Source: Planctomycetota bacterium
GTDB lineage: Bacteria; Planctomycetota; Phycisphaerae; Sedimentisphaerales; Anaerohalosphaeraceae
DNA length: 64,000 nt
Reading direction: 5' to 3'
Assembly: GCA_029552545.1 (NCBI GenBank)
Contig: JAKPDO010000028.1
Span: 124,001-188,000, forward strand
The notes under the pieces: model-generated
The model's database searches: none
What the model saw: only the letters and a program-made list of their open reading frames with translations
What the model was told of the DNA's origin: nothing
In this document: positions 28,454 to 37,014 of the stretch, one piece after another
How positions within the stretch are numbered: position 1 is the first letter of the stretch
Layout of the letters: each line of letters begins with the position of its first letter
Position numbers and translations under genes: made by a program

Positions 28454-29692
28454 TTATTTTTTGACAGGCAGCAGCGGGCTTGAGGGCTGAGGAACGGAAG
28501 ACTGCTTCACAAAGAGATAATACAACTGCCCTTCCTCATACGTCTGCCCGGCCATCTGCCCGGCCTGGTCGCCGATGCCCATATACACATCGCAGCGTCC
28601 GGGAGCCCGAATGGCTCCGCCTGTGTCCTGGTCCAAAGCAAAGCCGGTATAAGGTGCCTTGAGAATCCGTGCGCCGGCCGGACGCGGCAGAACCGTCTTC
28701 AGGAAGGCCAGGCAGCCGCGGGGATAAATCGACTTGTCTGTGGCAATTGTCCGCAGCGGCGTAACCGGCTCATTGAGACTTCCGCGAGGATTGCCCTGTT
28801 CGACCCTGAAAAAGACGTACCGAGGATTGCGATAGACGTATTTGTCAATCTGGTCCGGATGCGCCTTGAAATAATCAATCATCGCCTTCAGACTCATTCC
28901 GGAGGCGGGAACCACCCCATCCCGAATCATTTCCTGAGCCACACTGTTGTACTCATGTCCGTTGTTGGCGGCATAACCGAGCGTAACCTGTTTGCCGTCC
29001 GGCAGACGCAGAATCGCAGAGCCCTGTACGTGGGCAATATAAACCTCAAACGGGTCCGCCAGCCAGGCAACCTCCTGCCCCTTGAGCATTCCGGTCTGTT
29101 CAATCTCCCGCCGGGAGGGATACGGCACAATCGAACCATTCGGCATTTTCCGCCCGAGTATTTCTCCATTGGGCCCCTTCACCAAATCCTCCGGCTGCTT
29201 ATACAGCGGATAGCGGTATCTCGAATCCGCCGTCAGAGACCCCTCAAAAATCGGCGTGTAATAACCGGTAAAGAGCACCGTTCCCCTGTCATCGCACCCA
29301 ACGGACTGGTAGAAGTCAAACCGTTCTAATATCGCATTTTGGAGGGCTTTGCCCCGCAACCCCTGATCCAGCAAATCCGCCATCGCCTTCAGGGAATCAA
29401 CCGCCATCTGATGGGTAATCTCCCCTTGCGGAAAGTATTGTCTGCTGGACGGCTTCGACAGATAACTCAGACTGTGGTCAATGGCTTTTCGCAAATCGAC
29501 CGTGTCGTAACAGGCCAAACTGATATCCGGAATCATAGCCGGGTCCGTAATTTTTCGAAGAGCATATTGTCCGGGCGGCAGCTGCCGGTCATACTGCGGG
29601 GCCTCCAGTTCCCTCGCTGTTTTACATCCGTTCATCAGCAAAACCGCCGCTACGATCCCTGCTGCTGCAAACAGCTGTCTGCAAAGATTCAT
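28454..29692 (-). CDS. mltA: Membrane-bound lytic murein transglycosylase A
   Basis: Lipobox LLMNGC; FTGYYTPIFEGSLTADSRYRYPLYKQPEDL; YVAHVQGSAILRLPDGKQVTLGYAANNGHEY; FALDQDTGGAIRAPGRCDVYMGIGDQAGQMAGQTYEEGQLYYLF (3D domain). Confidence 0.92.
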   Translation of the reverse strand: MNLCRQLFAAAGIVAAVLLMNGCKTARELEAPQYDRQLPPGQYALRKITDPAMIPDISLACYDTVDLRKAIDHSLSYLSKPSSRQYFPQGEITHQMAVDSLKAMADLLDQGLRGKALQNAILERFDFYQSVGCDDRGTVLFTGYYTPIFEGSLTADSRYRYPLYKQPEDLVKGPNGEILGRKMPNGSIVPYPSRREIEQTGMLKGQEVAWLADPFEVYIAHVQGSAILRLPDGKQVTLGYAANNGHEYNSVAQEMIRDGVVPASGMSLKAMIDYFKAHPDQIDKYVYRNPRYVFFRVEQGNPRGSLNEPVTPLRTIATDKSIYPRGCLAFLKTVLPRPAGARILKAPYTGFALDQDTGGAIRAPGRCDVYMGIGDQAGQMAGQTYEEGQLYYLFVKQSSVPQPSSPLLPVKK

Positions 29693-29894
29693 ATTCTCTC
29701 CATGAATTTGTTCTTTATTAACTTTCAATTTCCCAAAGAGTTAAGGATACTACCTTTCCGAGGTTTTTTCGTCAAGTCCTTTCTATAAATCGCCCTCCGC
29801 AGGGGAAAACCTTGAGAGAAAAAGATTGACAAAAAAGCCGCTTTCCGGACAATACAGGAAAAAAATAGCCGGTTTTTCGAAAGGAATTCAAACC

Positions 29895-30557
29895 ATGAGA
29901 CTGTTCATAACGGCAGGGTGTGTAGTGTCTTTGGTTCTTTTGAGCGGCTGCACCAGCGGAGAGGGGTATTACCGCAAGGATTACGACTATTCAAATGTCC
30001 AAAAGATTGCCGTGGTGGATGTCATCGGTCCGGTCGGAGGAGAGGCCGCCCGCAATCAAATTGCCGACTTTTTTGCGATGGAGCTTTTGAAAAAGGGCTA
30101 TTCCCCGATTGAACGGGCCCAGGTGCATGTACTGCTGAAGGAACAGGAGTTTCAGGCCTCTGCAATCACCAGCAGTGAGGATGCCGCCAAAGCCGGACGA
30201 ATCCTGAATGTGCCGGCAGTTTTGATTGTGAACGTCCCCAAATTCGGTGAGGACATTCAGATGACTGCCAAAATGGTTAATGTGGAAGACGGCAGCATTC
30301 TGTGGATGTCCACCGGCAAGGGGAAAGGCGGGAAAACCCTCGGTACGATTGTCGGGGCGGCCGCCGGTGCTATTATTGGGTATGCGGCAACCGGAGAAGA
30401 TGACAAAGTCCTCGGAGCCATCGGCGGAGGCGTTGCAGGCGGAGCCGCCGGCAACCTGCTGACACCGGATGAGGCGGAAAAGATGCTCGAGATTATCCGG
30501 AAAGTCTGTGAAACCCTGCCTTCCCGACAGGTCAGGTATCAGAAAATAAAAGATTAA
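29895..30557 (+). CDS. Lipoprotein with CsgG/DUF799-like fold and glycine-zipper segment
   Basis: Lipobox VLLSGC; KIAVVDVIGPVGGEAARNQIADFFAMELLKKGY; TIVGAAAGAIIGYAATGEDDKVLGAIGGGVAGGAAG. Confidence 0.7.
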   Translation: MRLFITAGCVVSLVLLSGCTSGEGYYRKDYDYSNVQKIAVVDVIGPVGGEAARNQIADFFAMELLKKGYSPIERAQVHVLLKEQEFQASAITSSEDAAKAGRILNVPAVLIVNVPKFGEDIQMTAKMVNVEDGSILWMSTGKGKGGKTLGTIVGAAAGAIIGYAATGEDDKVLGAIGGGVAGGAAGNLLTPDEAEKMLEIIRKVCETLPSRQVRYQKIKD

Positions 30558-30605
30558 GTTAAGCATACCGACCGCCGCTGAATCTGCAAAACAAGAGGAT
30601 TATCG

Positions 30606-31928
30606 ATGGAAGAAACGAAACTCCGAGTGGGCTTGATCGGCTTTGGAACCGTAGGAACGGGAGTGGCCAAGCTGATTCTGGAAGAAGCCGATGCCATAGC
30701 CGCTCGAACCGGAGTCCGATTGGAACTGGCCTGTGTCATTGACAAGGATACAGCCAGTCCCCGTCGGGTTCAGCTGCCGGATGGACTTCTCAGCAGCAAT
30801 CTGGACCGTCTTCTGAATGACCCAAGCATTGCGGTAGGAATCGAACTGGTCGGAGGCACAACAGCCGCCCGCCAAATCCACCACCAGCTCCTCCGGGCAG
30901 GCAAACATATTGTAACCGCCAATAAGGCCCTTCTGGCGGAATACGGAGAGGAACTGTACAGCGCCGCCGTGCAGGCAAACCGATGCATTGGTTTTGAGGC
31001 CAGCTGCTGCGGGGGAATTCCGATTATTTTGGCGATTCGAAGCGGTCTGGCCGCCAATCGGATTCTGGGACTGTACGGCATTTTCAACGGGACCTGCAAC
31101 TACATCCTCAGCAAGATGACGCAGAGCGGTTCCGATTTCAAAACGGTTCTGGCGGAAGCGCAGGCCAAGGGATATGCCGAAGCGGATCCGACTCTCGATA
31201 TTAACGGAACCGATACAGCTCATAAACTGGCGATTCTGGGCGGTCTGGCTTTTGAACGCAGAATCTCGATGCACGATATTTATGTTGAAGGCATCGAACG
31301 GATTGAAATCGAAGATATTCACAATGCCCGGGAGATGGGCTATGTCATTAAACTGCTGGCGATCGGCCAGATGAACGGCGATGGAACCCTTTCTTTGCGG
31401 GTTCACCCCTCTCTGATTCACGAAGATACCCCTTTGGCGGCTGTGTCAGGGCCTTTCAATGCTGTCAGTATCCACGGACACGCCGTCGGACGGACCATGT
31501 TCTATGGGCGCGGAGCGGGAATGATGGCCACAGCCAGTGCCGTTGTCGCTGACTTGATTGAAATCGGGCTGGGCTCTGTCCAGCGGACATTCCATTCCAT
31601 TCCGATGGTTTCCGGCAGACAGAAGAATATTCCTATTAAGCCCATCGATGAAATCGAGTGTCGGTTTTATATTCGTCTGATGGCCAAAGACGAGCCCGGC
31701 GTAGTGGCCAAATACGGGCGGATTCTGGCCAACCACAAGATCAGCATCCGCGGAGCTATACAGCACGAAGGTCGCGGACCGGAAAATACGGTGCCGGTTG
31801 TGATTACAACCCATCCGACCCTCGAACGAAATATGTTTAATGCACTGGATGAACTGAGCCGCCTGAAGGTCATCAGCGGCCGGCCGGTGTGCATTCGCAT
31901 TGTTGATATTCCGGAGGATTCGGAATGA
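30606..31928 (+). CDS. hom: Homoserine dehydrogenase (with C-terminal ACT domain)
   Basis: LRVGLIGFGTVGTGVAKLI; GKHIVTANKALLAEYG; GGIPIILAIRSGLAANRILGLYGIFNGTCNYIL; AEADPTLDINGTDTAHKLAILG; C-terminal ACT-like DEPGVVAKYGRILANHKISI. Confidence 0.96.
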   Translation: MEETKLRVGLIGFGTVGTGVAKLILEEADAIAARTGVRLELACVIDKDTASPRRVQLPDGLLSSNLDRLLNDPSIAVGIELVGGTTAARQIHHQLLRAGKHIVTANKALLAEYGEELYSAAVQANRCIGFEASCCGGIPIILAIRSGLAANRILGLYGIFNGTCNYILSKMTQSGSDFKTVLAEAQAKGYAEADPTLDINGTDTAHKLAILGGLAFERRISMHDIYVEGIERIEIEDIHNAREMGYVIKLLAIGQMNGDGTLSLRVHPSLIHEDTPLAAVSGPFNAVSIHGHAVGRTMFYGRGAGMMATASAVVADLIEIGLGSVQRTFHSIPMVSGRQKNIPIKPIDEIECRFYIRLMAKDEPGVVAKYGRILANHKISIRGAIQHEGRGPENTVPVVITTHPTLERNMFNALDELSRLKVISGRPVCIRIVDIPEDSE

Positions 31929-33118
31929 CTGCTAAATACGTGATTATTGTGCCGGACGGGGCGGCGGACAATCCGCAGGAAAGTTTAGGCGGTAAAACGA
32001 TTTTTGAAGCTGCCGATATTCCCAATATCAACAAAATCGCCCGCCAGGGCAAACAGGGAATTGTTCATACTGTCCCCAAAGGAATGCAGCCCGGCAGCGA
32101 CGTGGCGATGATGAGTCTGCTCGGGTATGACCCGAAGACCAACTATACCGGTCGTGCTCCGATTGAGGCCGCCGCCCAGGAAATTCCCCTCGGGGAATCG
32201 GATTGGGTATTTCGCTGCAATTTGGTGACTACGGCGGATGAAAGAATGGTGGATCACAGCGCCGGCCACATCACCACGAAAGAAGCAACCGCCCTGATTC
32301 AGGAATTTGCCAAACTGGTTGAAAATCCTGCTGTACGGTTCTATCCCGGCGTCAGTTATCGGCATTTGTGCGTCATCAGCGGACAGGATTTTAATAAGGT
32401 TACCACCTATCCCCCCCACGATTATCTGGGGCAGAAACTGAGCAAAATCATGCCCAAGGGGAAAGGGGCCGATTTGCTGAAGGAATTGATGGCCAAATCT
32501 CAGCAGTTCTTTGAAGACCATCCCATCAACAAGGTACGGCGGGACCTGAAGGAAAATCCCGCTACAACCATTTGGCTGTGGGGCCAGGGACGACGGGCCT
32601 ATCTGGAAAAATTCCAGACGAAATACGGGAAAACCGGTGCCGCCATCACCGCGGTTGATTTGGTCCGCGGGCTGGCCAAACTGGTCGGTTTTGACTTGAT
32701 TCAAGTGCCGGGTGCAACCGGTTATCTGGATACCAATTTTGCCGGCAAAGGGGAGGCCGCCATCGAAGCCCTCGATAAGTACGACCTTGTGCTGGTTCAC
32801 ATCGAGGCCACCGATGAAGCCGGGCACAACGGCAATCCGCTTCAGAAGAAAAAAGCCCTCGAAAATATCGACAAGTTTATTGTCGGGCCCGTCTACGAAG
32901 CCATTCAGACTTTTGAACAATGGCGCATCCTTGTCATGCCGGACCACCCAACCCCCTGCGATATCCGTTCGCATGTCGGTGAACCGGTTCCTTTTGCGAT
33001 GGCCGGCACCGGAATTAAAAACATCCTTGACGCCCCGTTTAGTGAGCCGAACAGTTTTGAATCGGGGTTCGAGATTGCCTGCGGGGCGGATTTAATGGAA
33101 TACTTTTTGAAGTTATAA
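31925..33118 (+). CDS. ApgM-family phosphoglycerate mutase / proposed homoserine kinase
   Basis: MTAKYVIIVPDGAADNPQESLGGKTIFEAADIPNINKIARQG; PGSDVAMMSLLGYDPKTNYTGRAPIEAAA; HIEATDEAGHNG; MPDHPTPCDIRSH. ATGA overlap with hom. Confidence 0.85.
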   Translation: MTAKYVIIVPDGAADNPQESLGGKTIFEAADIPNINKIARQGKQGIVHTVPKGMQPGSDVAMMSLLGYDPKTNYTGRAPIEAAAQEIPLGESDWVFRCNLVTTADERMVDHSAGHITTKEATALIQEFAKLVENPAVRFYPGVSYRHLCVISGQDFNKVTTYPPHDYLGQKLSKIMPKGKGADLLKELMAKSQQFFEDHPINKVRRDLKENPATTIWLWGQGRRAYLEKFQTKYGKTGAAITAVDLVRGLAKLVGFDLIQVPGATGYLDTNFAGKGEAAIEALDKYDLVLVHIEATDEAGHNGNPLQKKKALENIDKFIVGPVYEAIQTFEQWRILVMPDHPTPCDIRSHVGEPVPFAMAGTGIKNILDAPFSEPNSFESGFEIACGADLMEYFLKL

Positions 33119-33132
33119 CAAAAATCAAAATC

Positions 33133-33981
33133 ATGTTCGCTCCTCTGAGGAGGTTTTTTCGATTGCATACGCTGACCAGGCAGAAGGGGCTGAGAGAATA
33201 CCGCAGTCAGGATTTCGCCGCTGAGAAACTCGGCAAAGTTGATTTCGAGCAGCTCTGGGAAATGCCGCTGGCCCCGCTGGATCACCCGAACCAGAAACAA
33301 TCCGGTTTCAGCCAGGTATTTCTGTGGAAAACGGAAGCAGGAAATCTGATTGTTAAGAGATAATCTGACTATTTCAGTCGAACTTTCTTTCATCCTCTGA
33401 AAGGCATTCCGACTCTTCAAAAGGAGTTTCAGAATCTGGTGCTTCTAATGCGGAGAGGAATTGCGGTATCCCGCCCGCTTTATTTCGGCTGCCGCCGCAA
33501 AAACGGACATACGCAAGCCGTCCTGATTACGGAATATGCCACCGATTTTATCTCCCTGAATACCTTGTTGTCTCAATGGGCCTTAAAAAAACCATCTTGT
33601 TCGTCCCGAAAAGAAATTATTGCCGCGGTGGCATCTGCAATTCGAAAGCTGCATCAGGTTCGGTTTTGTCATCGGCATTTGGTCCCCAAGCATATTTTTC
33701 TAAAACCGGATTCTAAACCCATTCCGGTTATTTTGATTGATTTGGAAGCAATGGAACCGTTTCGCCCCTTTCGAAAAAATCGGCAGGCGGATTTGGCTTC
33801 TCTGAACAATCGCTGCCGCTCTGTGAGCCAAACTGACAAACTCCGGTTTTTATTTTCTTATCTTGGGATCTCAAAATGGACCCCTTCCGCCAAGCAGTTT
33901 GCACGAGATATCCTTCGAAAGACTTATCAGAAAAGCCGCAGCTCCCTTCAAAAGAGCACAAACAGGATGTCTTGTGTATAG
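33133..33981 (+). pseudogene. InaA/WaaP-family (LPS/Kdo-type) kinase disrupted by in-frame TAA at 33361-33363
   Basis: Same-frame halves: ...SGFSQVFLWKTEAGNLIVKR[*]SDYFSRTFFHPLKGIPTLQKEFQNLVLLMRRGIAVSRPLYFG...HQVRFCHRHLVPKHIFLKPDSKPIPVILIDLEAM. Confidence 0.75.
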
Positions 33982-34062
33982 AATATTTTTCACAGTTCTT
34001 CTCCAAAGAAACCTTTGGTTTTCTGTCGGCCGCAGCGATAGAATATCCGTAGAAAATGAAAA

Positions 34063-35262
34063 ATGAAGAGGTTCGGGATGGGCGGAAAATGGATATGGAT
34101 ATACCTGTTTGTTGGCGGTCAGGCCGTCCTCACAGCCGATACCTTCCGACATTTAACGGAGAAGGATGTTGTTTTTCACGGGTATGTGGCTGCTGTGGAT
34201 GAGAACGGGCTGGCCGAAGTGCAGACGCAGGAAGCCGGTATTCAAAAAATCAATCTTTCCAATTTTGAAATGCAGATAAACCAGGAGGGACGCAATCGGC
34301 TTGTACCGGTGCTCTCTATCTCGGATGAAATCGCCTTCGAAATTGAGACAGCTGCCTTTGAGGAAGCAATTCAAAAAGAATCTCACCGAGGTCCCCTTTT
34401 TATCCTGATAGAAATTGACACCCCCGGCGGACGTGTGGATTTAACCCGCCGGCTGTGCGCCGCTATCTCCGAACTGCGTTTTTGCCCAACGGTTGCTTTC
34501 ATTAAAGGGGAGAAGAATCTGGGCGCTTATTCTGCGGGGACGGCTGTGGCTCTGGCCTGTGATAAGATTTATATGGCCCCCAATACGGCAATGGGTGCGG
34601 TCACGGCTATTGTGGAAACCGAGGAAGGTTTTAAGACGGAAAAAGAAGTATATGGCGAAGCCATTGGGGAAAAATTCGGCTCCGCCTGGAGGGGATATCT
34701 TGCTGCTTTGGCTGAACGGAACAATCGCCCGGGGATTTTGGCCAAGGCCATGGAGAATATGGATATCGAGGTCCTGGAGGTTCGTCGGGGCAATCGAAAC
34801 CTGTTTATTGAAGCCAAAGACAAGCAGCCGGGCGATCAGGTTATAGAAATCTTTTGTAAAAAAGGGGAACTGCTGACATTGACCCCCGAACGGGCCGTCC
34901 GCTGCGGAATGGCGGAGGGAATTGCAGATTCCCGAAGCCGCCTGCTGGCTGCTTTAAATGCCTCAGATGCACGGGTTGAAGTCAATCAAGACATTCTCAA
35001 GGCCCGAGAAGAACTGGAATTGGTGATTAAGCGTTTCAACAGACTGATGGAAAACCTCGACCTGAGATTTAAGGAATTAAACGCCAGACAGAGTATGAAT
35101 CGGGCGGAGGCATTAAAAACCCTTCAGGATATTCTTCGGCAAACCGAATCACTGGTTCGTCTTAAGCAGAAATATCCGGATGTGCCTGTGAGCGAAGAAA
35201 AGGTCATCCGATTTCGAAATACGGTAAAAGCCGAGTATGAAAGCGTTCGAACCATGCGTTAG
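34063..35262 (+). CDS. Exported ClpP/SppA/NfeD-fold serine protease-like protein, copy 1
   Basis: PLFILIEIDTPGGRVDLTRRLCAAI; EKNLGAYSAGTAVALACDKIYMAPNTAMGAV; N-terminal signal-like segment then ADTFRHLTEKDVVFHGYV. Confidence 0.75.
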   Translation: MKRFGMGGKWIWIYLFVGGQAVLTADTFRHLTEKDVVFHGYVAAVDENGLAEVQTQEAGIQKINLSNFEMQINQEGRNRLVPVLSISDEIAFEIETAAFEEAIQKESHRGPLFILIEIDTPGGRVDLTRRLCAAISELRFCPTVAFIKGEKNLGAYSAGTAVALACDKIYMAPNTAMGAVTAIVETEEGFKTEKEVYGEAIGEKFGSAWRGYLAALAERNNRPGILAKAMENMDIEVLEVRRGNRNLFIEAKDKQPGDQVIEIFCKKGELLTLTPERAVRCGMAEGIADSRSRLLAALNASDARVEVNQDILKAREELELVIKRFNRLMENLDLRFKELNARQSMNRAEALKTLQDILRQTESLVRLKQKYPDVPVSEEKVIRFRNTVKAEYESVRTMR

Positions 35263-35288
35263 AGCCGGCCGGACAGACGCAGAGAAAC

Positions 35289-36839
35289 ATGGAGGTCATT
35301 ATGAAAACAGAAAGACGATTTTTCCTTGCATTTTTAATGCTTCTTTCCGCAATGTCCCCTGCGGATACGTTCAAACACCGTACGACAGGTGAAACGTTTA
35401 CGGGCTTTCGAACCCATAAGAAATCTGTCGGAAAAGTTCTGGTGTTCAACGCCACTGCAAACAAAACCATTCCGATGGATTTAAGCGATTACGAAATCAC
35501 GCGGGATGACCAGGGACGGCGGGATTCCGTGATGGTCATCAAACTGGAGCAGCCGGAAGTCCTGATTTCTGAAGCAGTAGCTCAGGAGGCCGCCCAAATG
35601 ATTCTGAAAGCCGCTGATCAGGGCCCTAAGGGGATTATTATTCAAATTGACCTTCCCGGCGGCCAGGGAGGGCCAATGCGTCAGATTGCCGAAGCCATCA
35701 CCACAGCCCTGGACAACACCGGCTGTCGGGTGGCTGCCTTCCTGTCGGGCGGTCAATACGGAGGCGCTTTTTCGGCAGCGGGCGTAGTGGCTCTTGCCTG
35801 TGAGAAGATTTACATCGCCCCTACGGCCGCAATGGGGGCTGTAGGGCCGATGGGCAGCGGAGGCATAAAAACAGACGATGAATATCTCCAAATGCTTCAA
35901 ACGTATGCTCCGGACACGCTGGCTTCATTCAGTGTCTATGCAGCCACCCTGGCTCAAAGAGGCAATCGCCCCGAACTGCTGGCCCAGGCCCTGATCGACA
36001 AGCATTTATCCATTGCGGAGGTTCGAACCCCGGACGGCAAACTGTCTGTTGTGGAAATCTCCCGCAGACAGGAAAATCGGGCCGTTGTACGGATGATTGC
36101 GGAAGGATTGCCGGAAACGGTGTCTGCCGGCGGTTCCCCGCTTCGTTCTGTGGGCAAGCTTCTCTCACTTCCTTCTGCGGAAGCTGTTCGCTGGAAGTTG
36201 GCTGACAAACAAGCCGCTTCACTGAGTGAGGTCCTTTCTGATATGGGACTGAGTGAAGTCCCTGTTGTAAATGTGGGCGGCCTGTCAAGCACAATTCAAA
36301 AATTCACCACAGCCAAGAAAAATCTCGATCAACTGCTTGCCAAGATTCAGGCAGAGGAAGACCGCGTCAGCACGCTGGAAAACCATTTGAACACCCTCGA
36401 AGAACTGGCCATTAAAAGTACCGTCACCCGCGAGGTGACTCGCGGCGGTCAATATGAAAATTACCGTCGCGGCACGGTACGGCTGATTGACTCGGACCGA
36501 CTCTGGGACCGTTATTATAATGAAAGAGACTCGGGAAATACCGATATTCCGCTGCAGGACCGCTACGGCCGTGAGATAACAACCCGTGAGCGTTCAGGTC
36601 CGCAAGCTCGAGAAAAGGTTGTGGAAGAGCAGCCCACCGGAAATATTGACGATATTCGGCGTCAATTAATTACTCTTACCGCCGAAATGATTGCCGACTA
36701 CCAAAGGGCTATCGGCTTGGCCCGACGCTGGCCTGGGGCCCTGCCGGCCGGTATTTCTTTGGAAACCCTCCAGAAAAACCTGCTTTCTGCCCAAACTCTC
36801 CTGACCATTCAGCAGCGAAGGTTAATGCAGGGATACTGA
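35289..36839 (+). CDS. Exported ClpP/SppA/NfeD-fold serine protease-like protein, copy 2
   Basis: KGIIIQIDLPGGQGGPMRQIAEAITTAL; GGAFSAAGVVALACEKIYIAPTAAMGAVGPMG; signal peptide then ADTFKHRTTGETFTGF. Start may be 35301. Confidence 0.75.
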   Translation: MEVIMKTERRFFLAFLMLLSAMSPADTFKHRTTGETFTGFRTHKKSVGKVLVFNATANKTIPMDLSDYEITRDDQGRRDSVMVIKLEQPEVLISEAVAQEAAQMILKAADQGPKGIIIQIDLPGGQGGPMRQIAEAITTALDNTGCRVAAFLSGGQYGGAFSAAGVVALACEKIYIAPTAAMGAVGPMGSGGIKTDDEYLQMLQTYAPDTLASFSVYAATLAQRGNRPELLAQALIDKHLSIAEVRTPDGKLSVVEISRRQENRAVVRMIAEGLPETVSAGGSPLRSVGKLLSLPSAEAVRWKLADKQAASLSEVLSDMGLSEVPVVNVGGLSSTIQKFTTAKKNLDQLLAKIQAEEDRVSTLENHLNTLEELAIKSTVTREVTRGGQYENYRRGTVRLIDSDRLWDRYYNERDSGNTDIPLQDRYGREITTRERSGPQAREKVVEEQPTGNIDDIRRQLITLTAEMIADYQRAIGLARRWPGALPAGISLETLQKNLLSAQTLLTIQQRRLMQGY

Positions 36840-36846
36840 TGCAAAA

Positions 36847-36888
36847 AGAAAGGCCGCAGGCCCAATCTGTTGTGTCTGCGGTCTTTCT
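36847..36888 (+). terminator. Terminator-like hairpin after the second ClpP-like gene
   Basis: AGAAAGGCCGCAG ... CTGCGGTCTTTCT 13-bp stem (one G-U), weak T-tract. Confidence 0.5.
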
Positions 36889-36907
36889 GAATAAATAGAG
36901 TTTGTGC

Positions 36908-36936
36908 TTGACGCTACGGGCGCTTTTATCTATCCT
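36908..36936 (+). promoter_or_regulatory. Sigma-70-like promoter for the FlgI-like lipoprotein gene
   Basis: TTGACG - 17 nt - TATCCT. Confidence 0.5.
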
Positions 36937-37014
36937 ATTTTACCATTCCCGTCGATTTGAAGTTAAAAAAAGAGATAAACAGCCCTTTTTTGCCTGTTTT
37001 ATCGAGGGAGTATT

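Noticed and set aside
31985-32974. 329-aa minus-strand ORF opposite the ApgM-like gene
   Set aside because: Antisense shadow of a conserved enzyme.
33140-33160. CTCCT-CTG-AGGAG hairpin plus T6 as a terminator after the ApgM-like gene
   Set aside because: Only a 5-bp stem with a 3-nt loop, and it overlaps the predicted start of the kinase-like ORF; support too weak to call.
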